DNA of 54,104 bases from Bowdeniella nasicola (GTDB taxonomy: Bacteria; Actinomycetota; Actinomycetes; Actinomycetales; Actinomycetaceae). Each line of letters opens with the position of its first letter. Position 1 is the first letter of the stretch. Of the stretch, positions 43,877 to 52,937 are shown one piece after another. A program made the translations under genes and the position numbers. A model generated the notes under the pieces. The model was given only the letters and a program-made list of their open reading frames with translations. It was not told where the DNA came from and made no database searches. The stretch is taken from positions 1 through 54,104 of the forward strand of contig NZ_FNQV01000016.1 in assembly GCF_900107735.1 (NCBI RefSeq). Direction: 5' to 3'.

Positions 43877-45610
43877 ATGCTCGTCAGGCTTTATCGCAGA
43901 TACTTGGCGGAACACCGCACAACTCTCGCCTTGATCGTGCTCTTCCAGCTGATCCAAGCCGGCTCAGCGTTGCTGTTGCCCTCCCTATCGGCCGACATCA
44001 TCGACCACGGCGTGCTGCAGGGCGATGTCGGTTATATCTGGCGGATGGGCGGCTGGATGCTCGCCCTGTCCATCGCCCAGATCATCGCCACGATTGTTGC
44101 CGTCCGGCTCGGTGCCCGTACCGCGGCCGCCGTCGGTCGCGCCGCGCGGCGCGACGTCTTCTCCCACGTCCAGAACTTCGCCACCCCCGATATCTCCACG
44201 TTCGGCGCCCCCTCGCTCGTGACGCGAGCAACCAATGACGTCCAGCAGATCCAGATGATCCTGACCTTCGTGCTCACCATCTTGGTGATGGCGCCCGTCA
44301 TGGCCGCGGGCGGCGTCGTCATGGCGATCCGGCAAGATGCCGGGCTCTCGCTGTTGCTCGTCGTCGCCGTCCCGATTCTCGCGGCCGTGATGGTGGCCGG
44401 CATGGTGAAGCTGCGGCCGCTGTTTAAGGTCATGCAGGAACGCATCGACGCGGTCAACCGCATCATGCGCGAGCAGCTGACCGGAGTCCGCGTGATTCGC
44501 GCTTTCGTCCGCCAGTCAGAGGAACGCTCCCGCTTTATGACGGTCAACGCCGAGCTGCGGGACGTCTCGATCTCCACTGGATACGTCATGGCCTGGCTCT
44601 TCCCCTCGGTCAACGTCATCATCGGGCTGTCCTCTGTCGCCGTCGTCTGGTTTGGCGGCCTGCGCGTGGACAGCGGCGATATGCCGATCGGCTCGCTGAT
44701 CGCCTTCCTCGCCTACATCATGCAGATCTTCATCTCGGTGATGCTTGGCAGCTTCATCCTCATGATGGCGCCGCGCGGCGAAGTCTCGGCGGGACGTATC
44801 CTCGACGTGCTCTCTCACGAGCCGTCGATCGCGAATCCGGCGGCGACGACGCCGCTGCCAGATGAGCGATTGACCTTCGAATTGCAGGATGTCTCTGTGC
44901 GCTACCCGGAGGCACAGCGGCGGGTGCTTGCCGATGTCGATCTGAGCCTCCTGCCGGGCACGACGACCGCCGTCATTGGCGCGACGGGCTCGGGAAAGTC
45001 GACTCTCGTTAATCTGCTGCCGCGGCTTATGGACATCACGGAGGGCCGGATCAGCGCGGGTGGAATCTCCTATGAGGACCTCGACTTGGCAGCGCTGCGG
45101 CAACGCATCGCGCTCGTGCCGCAAAAGTCGTTCCTATTCTCCGGCACCGTGCGCTCCTCGCTCACCCTCGCCAACCCCAACGCCACCGATGAGGACATCT
45201 GGCGTGCGCTCACGATCGCGCAGGCTGCTGACTTCGTTAGTGCCCTCGCCGACGGGCTCGATGCGACCGTCGATCAGGGCGGACATAACTTCTCCGGTGG
45301 CCAGCGCCAGCGCCTGACGATCGCACGGGCGCTGCTGCGCGATGCCGACCTGTACATCTTCGACGATTCGTTCTCGGCGCTTGATACCGCAACCGAAGCG
45401 CGGCTGCGTACCGCGTTGCGGGGCGCCATCGGCGAGGCGGCCCAGCTCGTCGTCGCGCAGCGGGTCTCCTCGGTGCGCACGGCTGACGCCATCGTCGTCT
45501 TAGATGAGGGGCACATCGTCGGCTATGGCACCCACGATGAGCTCATCGCGACGTGCGAAACCTACCAGCAGATTGCCAGTTCCCAGCACGCGATTGAGGA
45601 GGACGCATGA
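43877..45610 (+). CDS. Heterodimeric ABC exporter, subunit with degenerate site
   Basis: A 577-aa half-transporter: six helices to about residue 310, then an ATPase domain with Walker A GATGSGKST near 368 and a canonical signature FSGGQRQRLTIAR. Walker B reads LYIFDDSFSALD, with Asp for the catalytic Glu, and the switch His is replaced in VVAQRVSSVR. Together with the next gene's altered signature this gives one weak ATP site, the pattern of heterodimeric exporters such as TM287/288 or BmrCD. The ATG has AAGGA upstream. The end overlaps the partner by 4 bases. Confidence 0.93.
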   Translation: MLVRLYRRYLAEHRTTLALIVLFQLIQAGSALLLPSLSADIIDHGVLQGDVGYIWRMGGWMLALSIAQIIATIVAVRLGARTAAAVGRAARRDVFSHVQNFATPDISTFGAPSLVTRATNDVQQIQMILTFVLTILVMAPVMAAGGVVMAIRQDAGLSLLLVVAVPILAAVMVAGMVKLRPLFKVMQERIDAVNRIMREQLTGVRVIRAFVRQSEERSRFMTVNAELRDVSISTGYVMAWLFPSVNVIIGLSSVAVVWFGGLRVDSGDMPIGSLIAFLAYIMQIFISVMLGSFILMMAPRGEVSAGRILDVLSHEPSIANPAATTPLPDERLTFELQDVSVRYPEAQRRVLADVDLSLLPGTTTAVIGATGSGKSTLVNLLPRLMDITEGRISAGGISYEDLDLAALRQRIALVPQKSFLFSGTVRSSLTLANPNATDEDIWRALTIAQAADFVSALADGLDATVDQGGHNFSGGQRQRLTIARALLRDADLYIFDDSFSALDTATEARLRTALRGAIGEAAQLVVAQRVSSVRTADAIVVLDEGHIVGYGTHDELIATCETYQQIASSQHAIEEDA

Positions 45611-47514
45611 GCCGCGGAGTAGATCCCACGCGCCGCTCGCGCGATGTCAAGGGCGCTGTCAAACGCACGGTAGCCTACCTACGTCCCGAGCGCACCGCCC
45701 TCATCATCGTCGTGGCCCTCATGGCGCTGGCCGTCGCCGCACAGGTCTACGGTCCGAAGGTGCTCGGCCAGGGCACGAACCTCATCGTCGCCGGCATGGT
45801 CGGTCGCTCAATGCCGGCCGGTGCCACCGCCGAGCAGGTCATCGCGGGATTGCGCGCCGCCGGCGAGCAGCGGATGGCCGATGCACTCTCGACGATGGAC
45901 TTCACACCCGGCGTCGGGATCGATACCGGCCAGCTGGCGCGGGTCCTAGGCCTGGCCCTGGTGCTCTACGTCGCCTCCACGCTGCTCATGTGGATCTCCT
46001 CGCGGATGATTGCAGGCATCGTGCAGCGCTCCGGCTACCGGCTGCGCGCCCAGGTGAACGAGCACATCGACGCACTGCCGCTGTCCTATCTCGATTCGCA
46101 CGCGCGCGGTGATCTGCTCTCGCGCGTCACGAACGATATCGACAATCTCACGCAGACGCTGCAGCAGTCGCTCTCGCAGATCATCCAATCGGTGTTCACC
46201 GTCGTAGGCATCCTCGCGATGATGGTGTGGATCAGCTGGGAGCTCTCGCTCATCGCGCTCATCGTCGTTCCCGTCGCGCTCATTGCGACGGCCCTGATCG
46301 CCAAGCGCGCCCAACCGCACTTCGGCACGCAGTGGCGGGCCACGGGCGAGGTCGGCGCCATCGTCGAAGAGTCTTTCACCGGCCACGAGATCATCGCGGC
46401 CTACGGCCTGCAGTCCGCCTCCGAGGCCGACTTCGCCAAGCACAATGAGGAACTCGCCAACGCCGTCTACCGCTCGCAGTTCATCTCCGGCACCATCATG
46501 CCGACGATGAACCTGCTGTCGAATATCTCCTATGTGCTGATCGCCGTCGTCGGCGGCATCCGGATCGCGAACGGCCAGATGAACGTCGGCGATATTCAGG
46601 CCTTCATCCAGTACTCGCGCCAGTTCAACCAGCCGCTGGCCCAGCTCGGCTCGATGGTCAACCTCATCCAGTCGGGCGCGGCTTCCGCCGAGCGCATCTT
46701 CGACCTGCTCGATGCGCCCGAACAACGCCCGGACACCTCCGCGGCGCACCTGCCGCCCAATGCCCGCGGCGTGAGCTTTGAACACGTGCGGTTCTCCTAC
46801 AAGCCCGGCGTCGAGGTCATCCGCGATCTTTCGCTTACCGTGGAGCCCGGCCAGACCGTGGCGATCGTCGGGCCGACGGGTGCGGGCAAGACGACGCTCG
46901 TCAACCTCCTCATGCGCTTTTACGAGGTGGACTCCGGCCATATCCGCATCGACGGGATCGACATCGCCGACGTCGACCGCGACGAGCTGCGGGAGCGCTT
47001 CGGCATGGTGCTGCAGGACACTTGGCTCTTCGAGGGCACCATCGCGGACAACATCGCCTTCGGTAAGGCGGGCGCGAGCCGCGCCGACGTCGAAGCCGCG
47101 GCAGTCGATACCGGCGTCGATGCCATGATCCGCACGCTGCCCGAGGGCTATGACACGGTCATCAGCGAGGAAGCCGAGACGATCTCGGCGGGCGAGAAAC
47201 AGCTCATTACGATCGCGCGCGCCTTCCTCGCCGATCCGCAGATCCTCATCCTCGACGAGGCCACGAGCTCGGTGGATACCCGCACCGAAATGCTCGTCCA
47301 GCAGGCCATGACGCGGCTACGCGCCGGGCGCACCGGCTTCATCATCGCCCATCGCCTGTCAACGATTCGGGATGCCGACGTCATCGTCGTGATGGAAGAC
47401 GGTGACGTCGTGGAGACGGGCAATCACGACTCGTTGCTCGCAGCCGGCGGCCACTACGCCAACCTGTATCAGGCGCAGTTCGCGGGCATCGGGATGGGCG
47501 AGGCGGACGATTAA
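45607..47514 (+). CDS. Heterodimeric ABC exporter, subunit with catalytic Glu
   Basis: A 635-aa half-transporter. The transmembrane domain includes an extra 60-residue extracytoplasmic insert after helix 1 (region around MPAGATAEQVIAGLRAAGEQ). The ATPase domain has Walker A GPTGAGKTT near 421, Walker B ILILDEATSSVD with the catalytic Glu, and a normal switch in IIAHRLSTIRDADV, but the signature is ISAGEKQLITIAR. It complements the preceding subunit. Drug or lipid export is likely; the substrate is unknown. Confidence 0.93.
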   Translation: MSRGVDPTRRSRDVKGAVKRTVAYLRPERTALIIVVALMALAVAAQVYGPKVLGQGTNLIVAGMVGRSMPAGATAEQVIAGLRAAGEQRMADALSTMDFTPGVGIDTGQLARVLGLALVLYVASTLLMWISSRMIAGIVQRSGYRLRAQVNEHIDALPLSYLDSHARGDLLSRVTNDIDNLTQTLQQSLSQIIQSVFTVVGILAMMVWISWELSLIALIVVPVALIATALIAKRAQPHFGTQWRATGEVGAIVEESFTGHEIIAAYGLQSASEADFAKHNEELANAVYRSQFISGTIMPTMNLLSNISYVLIAVVGGIRIANGQMNVGDIQAFIQYSRQFNQPLAQLGSMVNLIQSGAASAERIFDLLDAPEQRPDTSAAHLPPNARGVSFEHVRFSYKPGVEVIRDLSLTVEPGQTVAIVGPTGAGKTTLVNLLMRFYEVDSGHIRIDGIDIADVDRDELRERFGMVLQDTWLFEGTIADNIAFGKAGASRADVEAAAVDTGVDAMIRTLPEGYDTVISEEAETISAGEKQLITIARAFLADPQILILDEATSSVDTRTEMLVQQAMTRLRAGRTGFIIAHRLSTIRDADVIVVMEDGDVVETGNHDSLLAAGGHYANLYQAQFAGIGMGEADD

Positions 47515-48554
47515 CGGATCGGGCGCGGATCACCGCCGCGCGCCGCGAGCTCGGCCTCGCACATGTCGCGGCCACCGAGCTCCAGGCCGGCAAGCTGGCT
47601 TTCGCCGCGGTAGCGCGGCCGTCCGCGCTCAAAGACGGCCAGGCGCATGTGGCCGGCCAGGTGTTCCAGCGCCCCGGGCGCGTTGCGCCGGTCATCCACG
47701 AGCGGCACGGGAAGGACAAAGCCCGCCTGCTCGCCATCGGTTGCCGCGATCTCGACCTGCCAGCGCGCTGAGCGCCCGGACAGTTGCCAATGGCCCTTCG
47801 AGGTTTCGGCGCGCACTGGCGAGGTCACGGGGTTGCCAAGCCGGATGACGGGCCCATCCGGCAGCGCGACGACGAGGCCGGTGACCTCGACGGCTGCTTG
47901 CCGGCCGCCGATGCTCGGTCCCGCGGTGACGATCCCGCCCGCGAACGCGACGCACGTCTCGGGCTCTGCAAAGCCCTGGGCCTGGCCCCACCACCAGGCC
48001 GCGGGAAAGCCGCCGCGGCCCCAGTTCTTCTCGGCATAGACCTGCCAGCCGTCGATCCGAATGACCTCGCCGTTGATGCGGGCCGTGCCATGTGCGCGGC
48101 CGCCTAGCAGCCACGGATGCCAGTACTGGTTGAGCCCCGGTACGACCTGGAAATAGGAGGAGCCGCCAAACCGGCGGCGCGGCCAGGGCCGGTGATCCGT
48201 GACGTCGATGTCGAGCCCGCAATCACCGACGGCGAAGGACACGTGCTCGGTGTCCGCGACGACGTGATCGCGGCCCGGCTGGCTGGTGCCCACCTGCACC
48301 CCGAAGCGCACCGGATCGGCCCACGCGCCGGCGACCTCGCTCGTAGCAAGGACCTCCTCCGGTTCGGTCGCGATTCCGACTGTCGCCCAGCTCCCGGCCC
48401 CATCGGATGGCGTATTGACCCCGACGAGCGCGATGATGACGCGGGAGGTGGCGGGGCAGGTCAGGCGCCAGAAATAGCCCTCCATCGAGACGCCGTGTGC
48501 GGGCAGGGGATCGGAAAAGGGCAGGTCGGCTCCGGTAGCGCGGTAACGTGACAT
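47511..48554 (-). CDS. Tocopherol cyclase-like protein
   Basis: A 347-aa protein resembling the tocopherol cyclase family. Its hallmark is the RIDGWQVYAEKNWGRGGFPA region (near residues 165-184), followed by WWWGQAQGF, as well as EGYFWRLTCP near the N-terminus and the RYRGESQLAGLELGG end. No signal peptide is seen. Actinobacteria do not make tocopherol, so the function must differ, possibly lipid binding. The ATG at 48554 has CACAAT at the leaderless distance. It ends 4 bases into the end of the ABC exporter gene (convergent). Confidence 0.75.
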   Translation of the reverse strand: MSRYRATGADLPFSDPLPAHGVSMEGYFWRLTCPATSRVIIALVGVNTPSDGAGSWATVGIATEPEEVLATSEVAGAWADPVRFGVQVGTSQPGRDHVVADTEHVSFAVGDCGLDIDVTDHRPWPRRRFGGSSYFQVVPGLNQYWHPWLLGGRAHGTARINGEVIRIDGWQVYAEKNWGRGGFPAAWWWGQAQGFAEPETCVAFAGGIVTAGPSIGGRQAAVEVTGLVVALPDGPVIRLGNPVTSPVRAETSKGHWQLSGRSARWQVEIAATDGEQAGFVLPVPLVDDRRNAPGALEHLAGHMRLAVFERGRPRYRGESQLAGLELGGRDMCEAELAARGGDPRPIR

Positions 48555-48560
48555 GCCCCG

Positions 48561-48566
48561 ATTGTG
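48561..48566 (-). promoter_or_regulatory. -10-like CACAAT before tocopherol cyclase-like gene
   Basis: On the minus strand CACAAT ends 6 bases before the ATG at 48554, with no ribosome-binding site. Confidence 0.35.
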
Positions 48567-48640
48567 TCAGCGCTTGGGGAGGGGCGCGCTTTGGGGCAGG
48601 GCTGTGCCAAGCTAGAGGAAGCTTGAGGGCGGGAGGATAC

Positions 48641-49834
48641 GTGAGCGGCACTGGTCTCATGCCAGGACACGGCGATTATGCGCGCGCAACCGCCGCGCTG
48701 TTCTTTCTTGGCATCGCCGCCTTCGCCCAGCTTTACACCGTCCAGCCGCTGCTCGTTCCCATCGGTGAGGAGTTCGGAGTCGGGGCCGCCGATACCTCCT
48801 GGCTGATGTCGGCAACGACCGCCGGAATCGCCCTCGCGGTGCTGCCCGTCGGGCACTATTCGGGGCGCTGGGGCCGGCGCCGCACGATGCTCATCGGGCT
48901 CGCGCTCGCCACCCTCGCGGGGATCGCCCTGCTCGGCGTGACATCCTTTGCCGGGCTCATCGCCATCCGCGCCGTTCAGGGCGCAGCCCTGTCGACCGTC
49001 CTCGTCTCCGCCATGGCCTGGGTCATCGCGGCGGCGCATCCGCTCGCGGTGACGCGCCTCGGCGGGCTGTATATCGCGGGCACGACGGTCGGCGGGATGA
49101 CCGGCCGACTCGTCGCGGGCTATGCCGCGGAGCTCGGAACCTGGCGGACGGGCGTGCTGACCGCGACGATCGTCGCCGCGGCTGCCGGGGGAGCGGCCCA
49201 CCTCTTACTGCCCGGCGGCGAAGTCTACGAAGACGCGGTCACCGCGCGCTCCGCTCCCGATCCTTACCGCCGCATTCGGCTTGCGATGTATGCCATCGGG
49301 GGACTGGGAATGGCAACGTTCGTCGGCATCTTCAACGTCATGGGCTACCGGCTGGCAGGCCCGCCCTTCCACGTTGGCACGGCCATCACCTCGACGCTGT
49401 TCCTCACCTATCTCGCGGGCACGGCGACTTCGGCGATCGCGGGCCGAATCGCAGCTCGCACCGGGCTGAAAGTCGCGGTGCTCAGTGGCCTGGCCGTCGC
49501 GACGGCAGGCATCGCGCTGACGCTCGTGGACTCCCTCGTCGTCATGTTCATCGGCCTGCTCGCCCTGTGCGCCGGGTTCTTCCTCGCCCACGCCCTCGCC
49601 TCATCGAACGCAGCACGCTATAGCCCGCGCCCGTCGGCGGCCTCCTCACGCTATTCGCTGTCCTATTACGCGGGCAGCTCGATCGGAGGCGTCCTGTTGG
49701 GCTACGCCTGGGAAGGCGGCGGCTGGCTCGGGACCGTCGCGGGCGCGGTGGCGCTGCTGGCCGCGGCGGGCCTCATCGTCGTGCTGACTCCAAGAGCGCA
49801 ATCAGCAACCGACGATGAGGCACCGGCCGCCTAG
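48641..49834 (+). CDS. MFS transporter (DHA1-type)
   Basis: A 397-aa membrane protein with 12 predicted helices. LYTVQPLLVPIGEEFGVGAA and the loop GHYSGRWGRRRTMLIGLALA are typical of the DHA1 efflux group. GTG 48641 is preceded by GGGAGGA at the right distance, so the longer frame was rejected. A C-terminal helix pair with GYAWEGGGWLGTVAG is visible. The substrate is unknown. Its end overlaps the M3 peptidase gene by 4 bases (convergent). Confidence 0.9.
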   Translation: MSGTGLMPGHGDYARATAALFFLGIAAFAQLYTVQPLLVPIGEEFGVGAADTSWLMSATTAGIALAVLPVGHYSGRWGRRRTMLIGLALATLAGIALLGVTSFAGLIAIRAVQGAALSTVLVSAMAWVIAAAHPLAVTRLGGLYIAGTTVGGMTGRLVAGYAAELGTWRTGVLTATIVAAAAGGAAHLLLPGGEVYEDAVTARSAPDPYRRIRLAMYAIGGLGMATFVGIFNVMGYRLAGPPFHVGTAITSTLFLTYLAGTATSAIAGRIAARTGLKVAVLSGLAVATAGIALTLVDSLVVMFIGLLALCAGFFLAHALASSNAARYSPRPSAASSRYSLSYYAGSSIGGVLLGYAWEGGGWLGTVAGAVALLAAAGLIVVLTPRAQSATDDEAPAA

Positions 49835-51867
49835 GCCAAGCCGCGGCGCGACATGAGCGCGCCGATTTCGGGGTCGCGGCCACGGAAGGCAAGGAAGGAC
49901 TCGCGCGGATCGCGCGAATAGCCGCGCGAGAGCACCTCAGCGGCCAGGTGCGCACCGGCCTCACGGTTCAGCCCGCCATCGCCCTCGCGGGTGGCCTCGG
50001 TGCGGAACCACTCGGCGGTGTCGGCGTCGAGGACCTCGGCCCACACGTAGGAGTAGTAGCCCGCGTCGTAGCCGCCACCGAAGGTGTGATTGAAGAACGT
50101 CGTGCGGTAACGCGGCGGCACGACGTCGATCCCGAACTCACGCAGCGTCTTCGCCTCAAAGTCCGCCACCTCGGATATGTCGGTGGGAATCTCATCGGGG
50201 CCAAGGCGATGCCACGCCTGGTCCAGCAGCGCCGCTCCGAGGTACTCGCTCGTAGCAAAGCCCTCGCCGTAGGCGCCCATGGAGGTGAGCGTCTCGATGT
50301 AGCTGGCGGGGATTTCCTCGCCCGTTTCGTGGTGGCGCGCAAAGTTCTTGATGACCTCGGGGTTTTCCATCCACATCTCGTTGAGCTGGGAGGGGTATTC
50401 GACGAAGTCGCGCGGCACCGAGGTGCCGGATTGGCTCGGCCAGCGCACATCGGAGAGCAGGCCGTGCAGCGCGTGCCCGAATTCGTGGAAGCAGGTACGA
50501 ACCTCGTCCCAGGTGAGCAGCGTCGGGAAGCCCTCTTGCGGCTTCGCAACGTTCAGATCGTTGGTGACGACGGCCTTGCGGTCAAGCAGGTGGGACTGCT
50601 CGACGAAGCCGCTCATCCACGCACCGCCGCGCTTGCCCTCGCGGGCGTAATAGTCGGCGCTGAACAGTCCGATGCCCTCACCGGCTTCGTTGAAGACCTC
50701 CCAAACGCGCGCATCGGGGGTGTGCCCGGTAATGTCCTCTCGGCGGGTGAAGCTCAGGCCGTAGAGCTTATTGGCGGCGAAGAAGACGCCATTATCGATG
50801 ACGTTTTCCAGCAGCAGGTAGGGCTTGAGCACGGAGTCGTCGAGGTTGAACTTCTCGCCGCGCAGCTTTTCCGAGTAGTAGGACCAGTCAGACACGGCGA
50901 ATGGCCGCGGATCCTCGCGTGCCATGAGCTCGGCGAGTTCGGCCGATTCGGCCTTAGCGTTGCGTGCGGCCGGAGCGGCCATCGCGGTCAGGCGCTCCAT
51001 GATGGCCTGCGAGGTTCCGGCAGCGGCGTCCTCGGCGACGTAGTCGGCGTGATGGTCATAGCCCAGCAGCTGGGCGCGCTCGGCGCGGGCGCGGGCAAGG
51101 TCCAAGACGATCTGGCGGGTGTCGTTCTCGCCCTGCCAGTTGCGCGACTGCGAGGTCTCAAACAGGCGGGCGCGGGTGTCAGAATCGGTGAGCGAGGTAG
51201 CCAGCGGCTGCTGCGTCGTGGATTGCAGCGCCACCTTGTAGCTGCCGTCGTCCTGCTTCATCGCATCGAGTTCGGCGTCATCGAGTCCGGCCAGCTCGGT
51301 GGCCGAAAAGCTCGGGGCGTGTGCCTCCAGGTCTTTGACGACGCGGCGCCCGAATGCTGCCTGCAGCGAGGCGATGCTCGAGTTCAATTCGCGCAGTCGA
51401 TCCTGCTTCTCGCCCTCGAGCTCGACGCCGGCCCGGCGGAACCGCTTCAGGTAGGTCTCCAGGAGCCAGGCGGTGTCCGCATCGAGGTCGAGGTTCGCGT
51501 CTGCCAGCTGTGTCAGGCGGTCATAGATGCGCTGATCAAGGTAGAACGCGTCGCTGTGTTCGGCGAACAGCGGGGAGAATTCCTCCTCCAGGGCATCCAG
51601 CTCGTCACCGCCAACGGACGAGAGCTGGGAGAAGAATGCGCTGGCAGCGCGCGTCAGCAGGTCGCCCGACTTTTCAATCGGCTCCAAAACGGTTTCTACT
51701 GTGGCCGGAGAAGTGTCGGTCGCGATCTCCTCCCACTGGGCGCGCTGTTCGGCAAAGCCCTCTCGCAGCGCGGGGGCAAAGTGCTCGACGCGGATGGCAT
51801 CGAAATCAGGCATCCCATAGGGCAGGGAGGACGGCTGGGCAAAAGGATTCTCAGCGGAAAGTGACAT
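49831..51867 (-). CDS. M3-family metallopeptidase (peptidyl-dipeptidase Dcp type)
   Basis: A 678-aa cytoplasmic oligopeptidase that cleaves dipeptides or short peptides. It carries the zinc motif HEFGHALHGLLSD (near residue 458), with the third ligand Glu in the following helix, and the end motif FNHTFGGGYDAGYYSYVWAE. I chose ATG 51867, where family N-termini begin (SAENPFAQPSSLPYGMPDF). The alternative start at 52014 lies in the next gene. A huge opposite-strand frame here is a shadow. Confidence 0.93.
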   Translation of the reverse strand: MSLSAENPFAQPSSLPYGMPDFDAIRVEHFAPALREGFAEQRAQWEEIATDTSPATVETVLEPIEKSGDLLTRAASAFFSQLSSVGGDELDALEEEFSPLFAEHSDAFYLDQRIYDRLTQLADANLDLDADTAWLLETYLKRFRRAGVELEGEKQDRLRELNSSIASLQAAFGRRVVKDLEAHAPSFSATELAGLDDAELDAMKQDDGSYKVALQSTTQQPLATSLTDSDTRARLFETSQSRNWQGENDTRQIVLDLARARAERAQLLGYDHHADYVAEDAAAGTSQAIMERLTAMAAPAARNAKAESAELAELMAREDPRPFAVSDWSYYSEKLRGEKFNLDDSVLKPYLLLENVIDNGVFFAANKLYGLSFTRREDITGHTPDARVWEVFNEAGEGIGLFSADYYAREGKRGGAWMSGFVEQSHLLDRKAVVTNDLNVAKPQEGFPTLLTWDEVRTCFHEFGHALHGLLSDVRWPSQSGTSVPRDFVEYPSQLNEMWMENPEVIKNFARHHETGEEIPASYIETLTSMGAYGEGFATSEYLGAALLDQAWHRLGPDEIPTDISEVADFEAKTLREFGIDVVPPRYRTTFFNHTFGGGYDAGYYSYVWAEVLDADTAEWFRTEATREGDGGLNREAGAHLAAEVLSRGYSRDPRESFLAFRGRDPEIGALMSRRGLA

Positions 51868-51892
51868 AGGTCCTATCGTGCCATGGCTCGCC

Positions 51893-52903
51893 TCAACGCT
51901 CGAACAGAGCACCGCCGGTTTCGCCCTCAGAGTGAAGAATCGCCGCGAGGTTCGGCGGCTCGAAGTGTGGCCCCTTTCCGACCTTGCCGTCCGCCCGCAG
52001 CACCGGCTTGCCATCGGGGCCGAGCTTGGTGAGGTTGGACCGGTGGATCTCGGCGATCACCGAATCGAGCGGAATATTAGCCAGGATCGCCATGCCATAG
52101 ATGACGTAGGCGAGATCTCCCAGCGCGTCGGCCGTCGCGATGAGGTCGGCGTTCGTGGGACCGACGTCGATCGTTTCGAAGGCGGAGCGAACGGTCTCGG
52201 CGGCTTCGCGACCCCGCACCGCTTCGATAAGTTCGCAGAACTCTTCAGCAATGAGTCGTAGACGCATCGCCATATCCGGATGATCGACGGCCGCGGCTCC
52301 CTTGCCAATCACCATCGAGTAGACCCGGTGGAATTCCACCACCATGTCGTGCACGGTGGCGGGTCGAGGTCGGGTGCCTGCGAGAAAGTCGCTCGCCGTA
52401 AGCGAGCCGATCCAACCGTCATGCTGCTCACCCTTCAGAGAGATCAAGCCGGGAACAACGGCGTGCATCGTGAATCCGAGACGGCGGGCAAGCGCTAGGG
52501 AAGCGAGGTTCGCGGACTGAATCTGGATGTGGACTGTAGCCAGCTCGAGGTCGTTGAAAGCGTGCGCAAGCAGCGCTGTCGCGGCCTCCGTAAGGAAACC
52601 GCGGCCACGAAAATCTCGGTGAGCCCAATACCCAATCTCCGCTACGTTGCCGTTCCTCTTGTGGAGGTCGATGGCGCCAACGAGCTGGCCATCGTGGGTG
52701 GTGATGAGGAAAACGGGCAGACCGTCGGCGGCGCTCTGGGCGACAATATCGGTGATGAAATACTCAGCATCGGCGCGGGTATATGGCTCGGGGACTGCCG
52801 TAAACCGTGCGATGTCCGGATCGCTGCAGGCCTCAATGATTGCGTCGCAATCGGCCATCGTTGGGGGTCGAAGAATCAACCGAGTGGTGCGCAGCTCCGT
52901 CAT
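51893..52903 (-). CDS. GNAT acetyltransferase fused to MazG-like pyrophosphohydrolase
   Basis: A 336-aa two-domain protein. Residues 1-170 are a RimJ/RimL-type N-acetyltransferase: TTRLILRPPTMADCDAII, the acetyl-CoA loop GYWAHRDFRGRGFLTEAA and NLASLALARRLGF. Residues about 185-310 are an all-alpha NTP pyrophosphatase with paired acidic motifs AEEFCELIEAV (near 216-226) and DALGDLAYVIYG (near 257-268), as in MazG-like and phosphoribosyl-ATP pyrophosphatase-like enzymes. The fusion is unusual and no stop or frameshift separates the halves. It may sanitise a modified nucleotide and acetylate a linked amine, but this is speculation. ATG 52903 has TAGTCT at the leaderless distance. Confidence 0.85.
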   Translation of the reverse strand: MTELRTTRLILRPPTMADCDAIIEACSDPDIARFTAVPEPYTRADAEYFITDIVAQSAADGLPVFLITTHDGQLVGAIDLHKRNGNVAEIGYWAHRDFRGRGFLTEAATALLAHAFNDLELATVHIQIQSANLASLALARRLGFTMHAVVPGLISLKGEQHDGWIGSLTASDFLAGTRPRPATVHDMVVEFHRVYSMVIGKGAAAVDHPDMAMRLRLIAEEFCELIEAVRGREAAETVRSAFETIDVGPTNADLIATADALGDLAYVIYGMAILANIPLDSVIAEIHRSNLTKLGPDGKPVLRADGKVGKGPHFEPPNLAAILHSEGETGGALFER

Positions 52904-52909
52904 GACTGA

Positions 52910-52915
52910 AGACTA
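52910..52915 (-). promoter_or_regulatory. -10 box TAGTCT, leaderless start of GNAT-MazG gene
   Basis: On the minus strand TAGTCT ends 6 bases before the ATG. A weak -35 TTTGCT lies 17 bases upstream, overlapping the tail of the preceding terminator. Confidence 0.45.
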
Positions 52916-52937
52916 GGGCAGGGCGCAGGCATAGCAA

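Noticed and set aside
49948-51864. 638-codon open frame on the plus strand
   Set aside because: Exact antisense of the M3 peptidase gene, which has the HEFGH motif; the antisense product is low complexity with no known motif.
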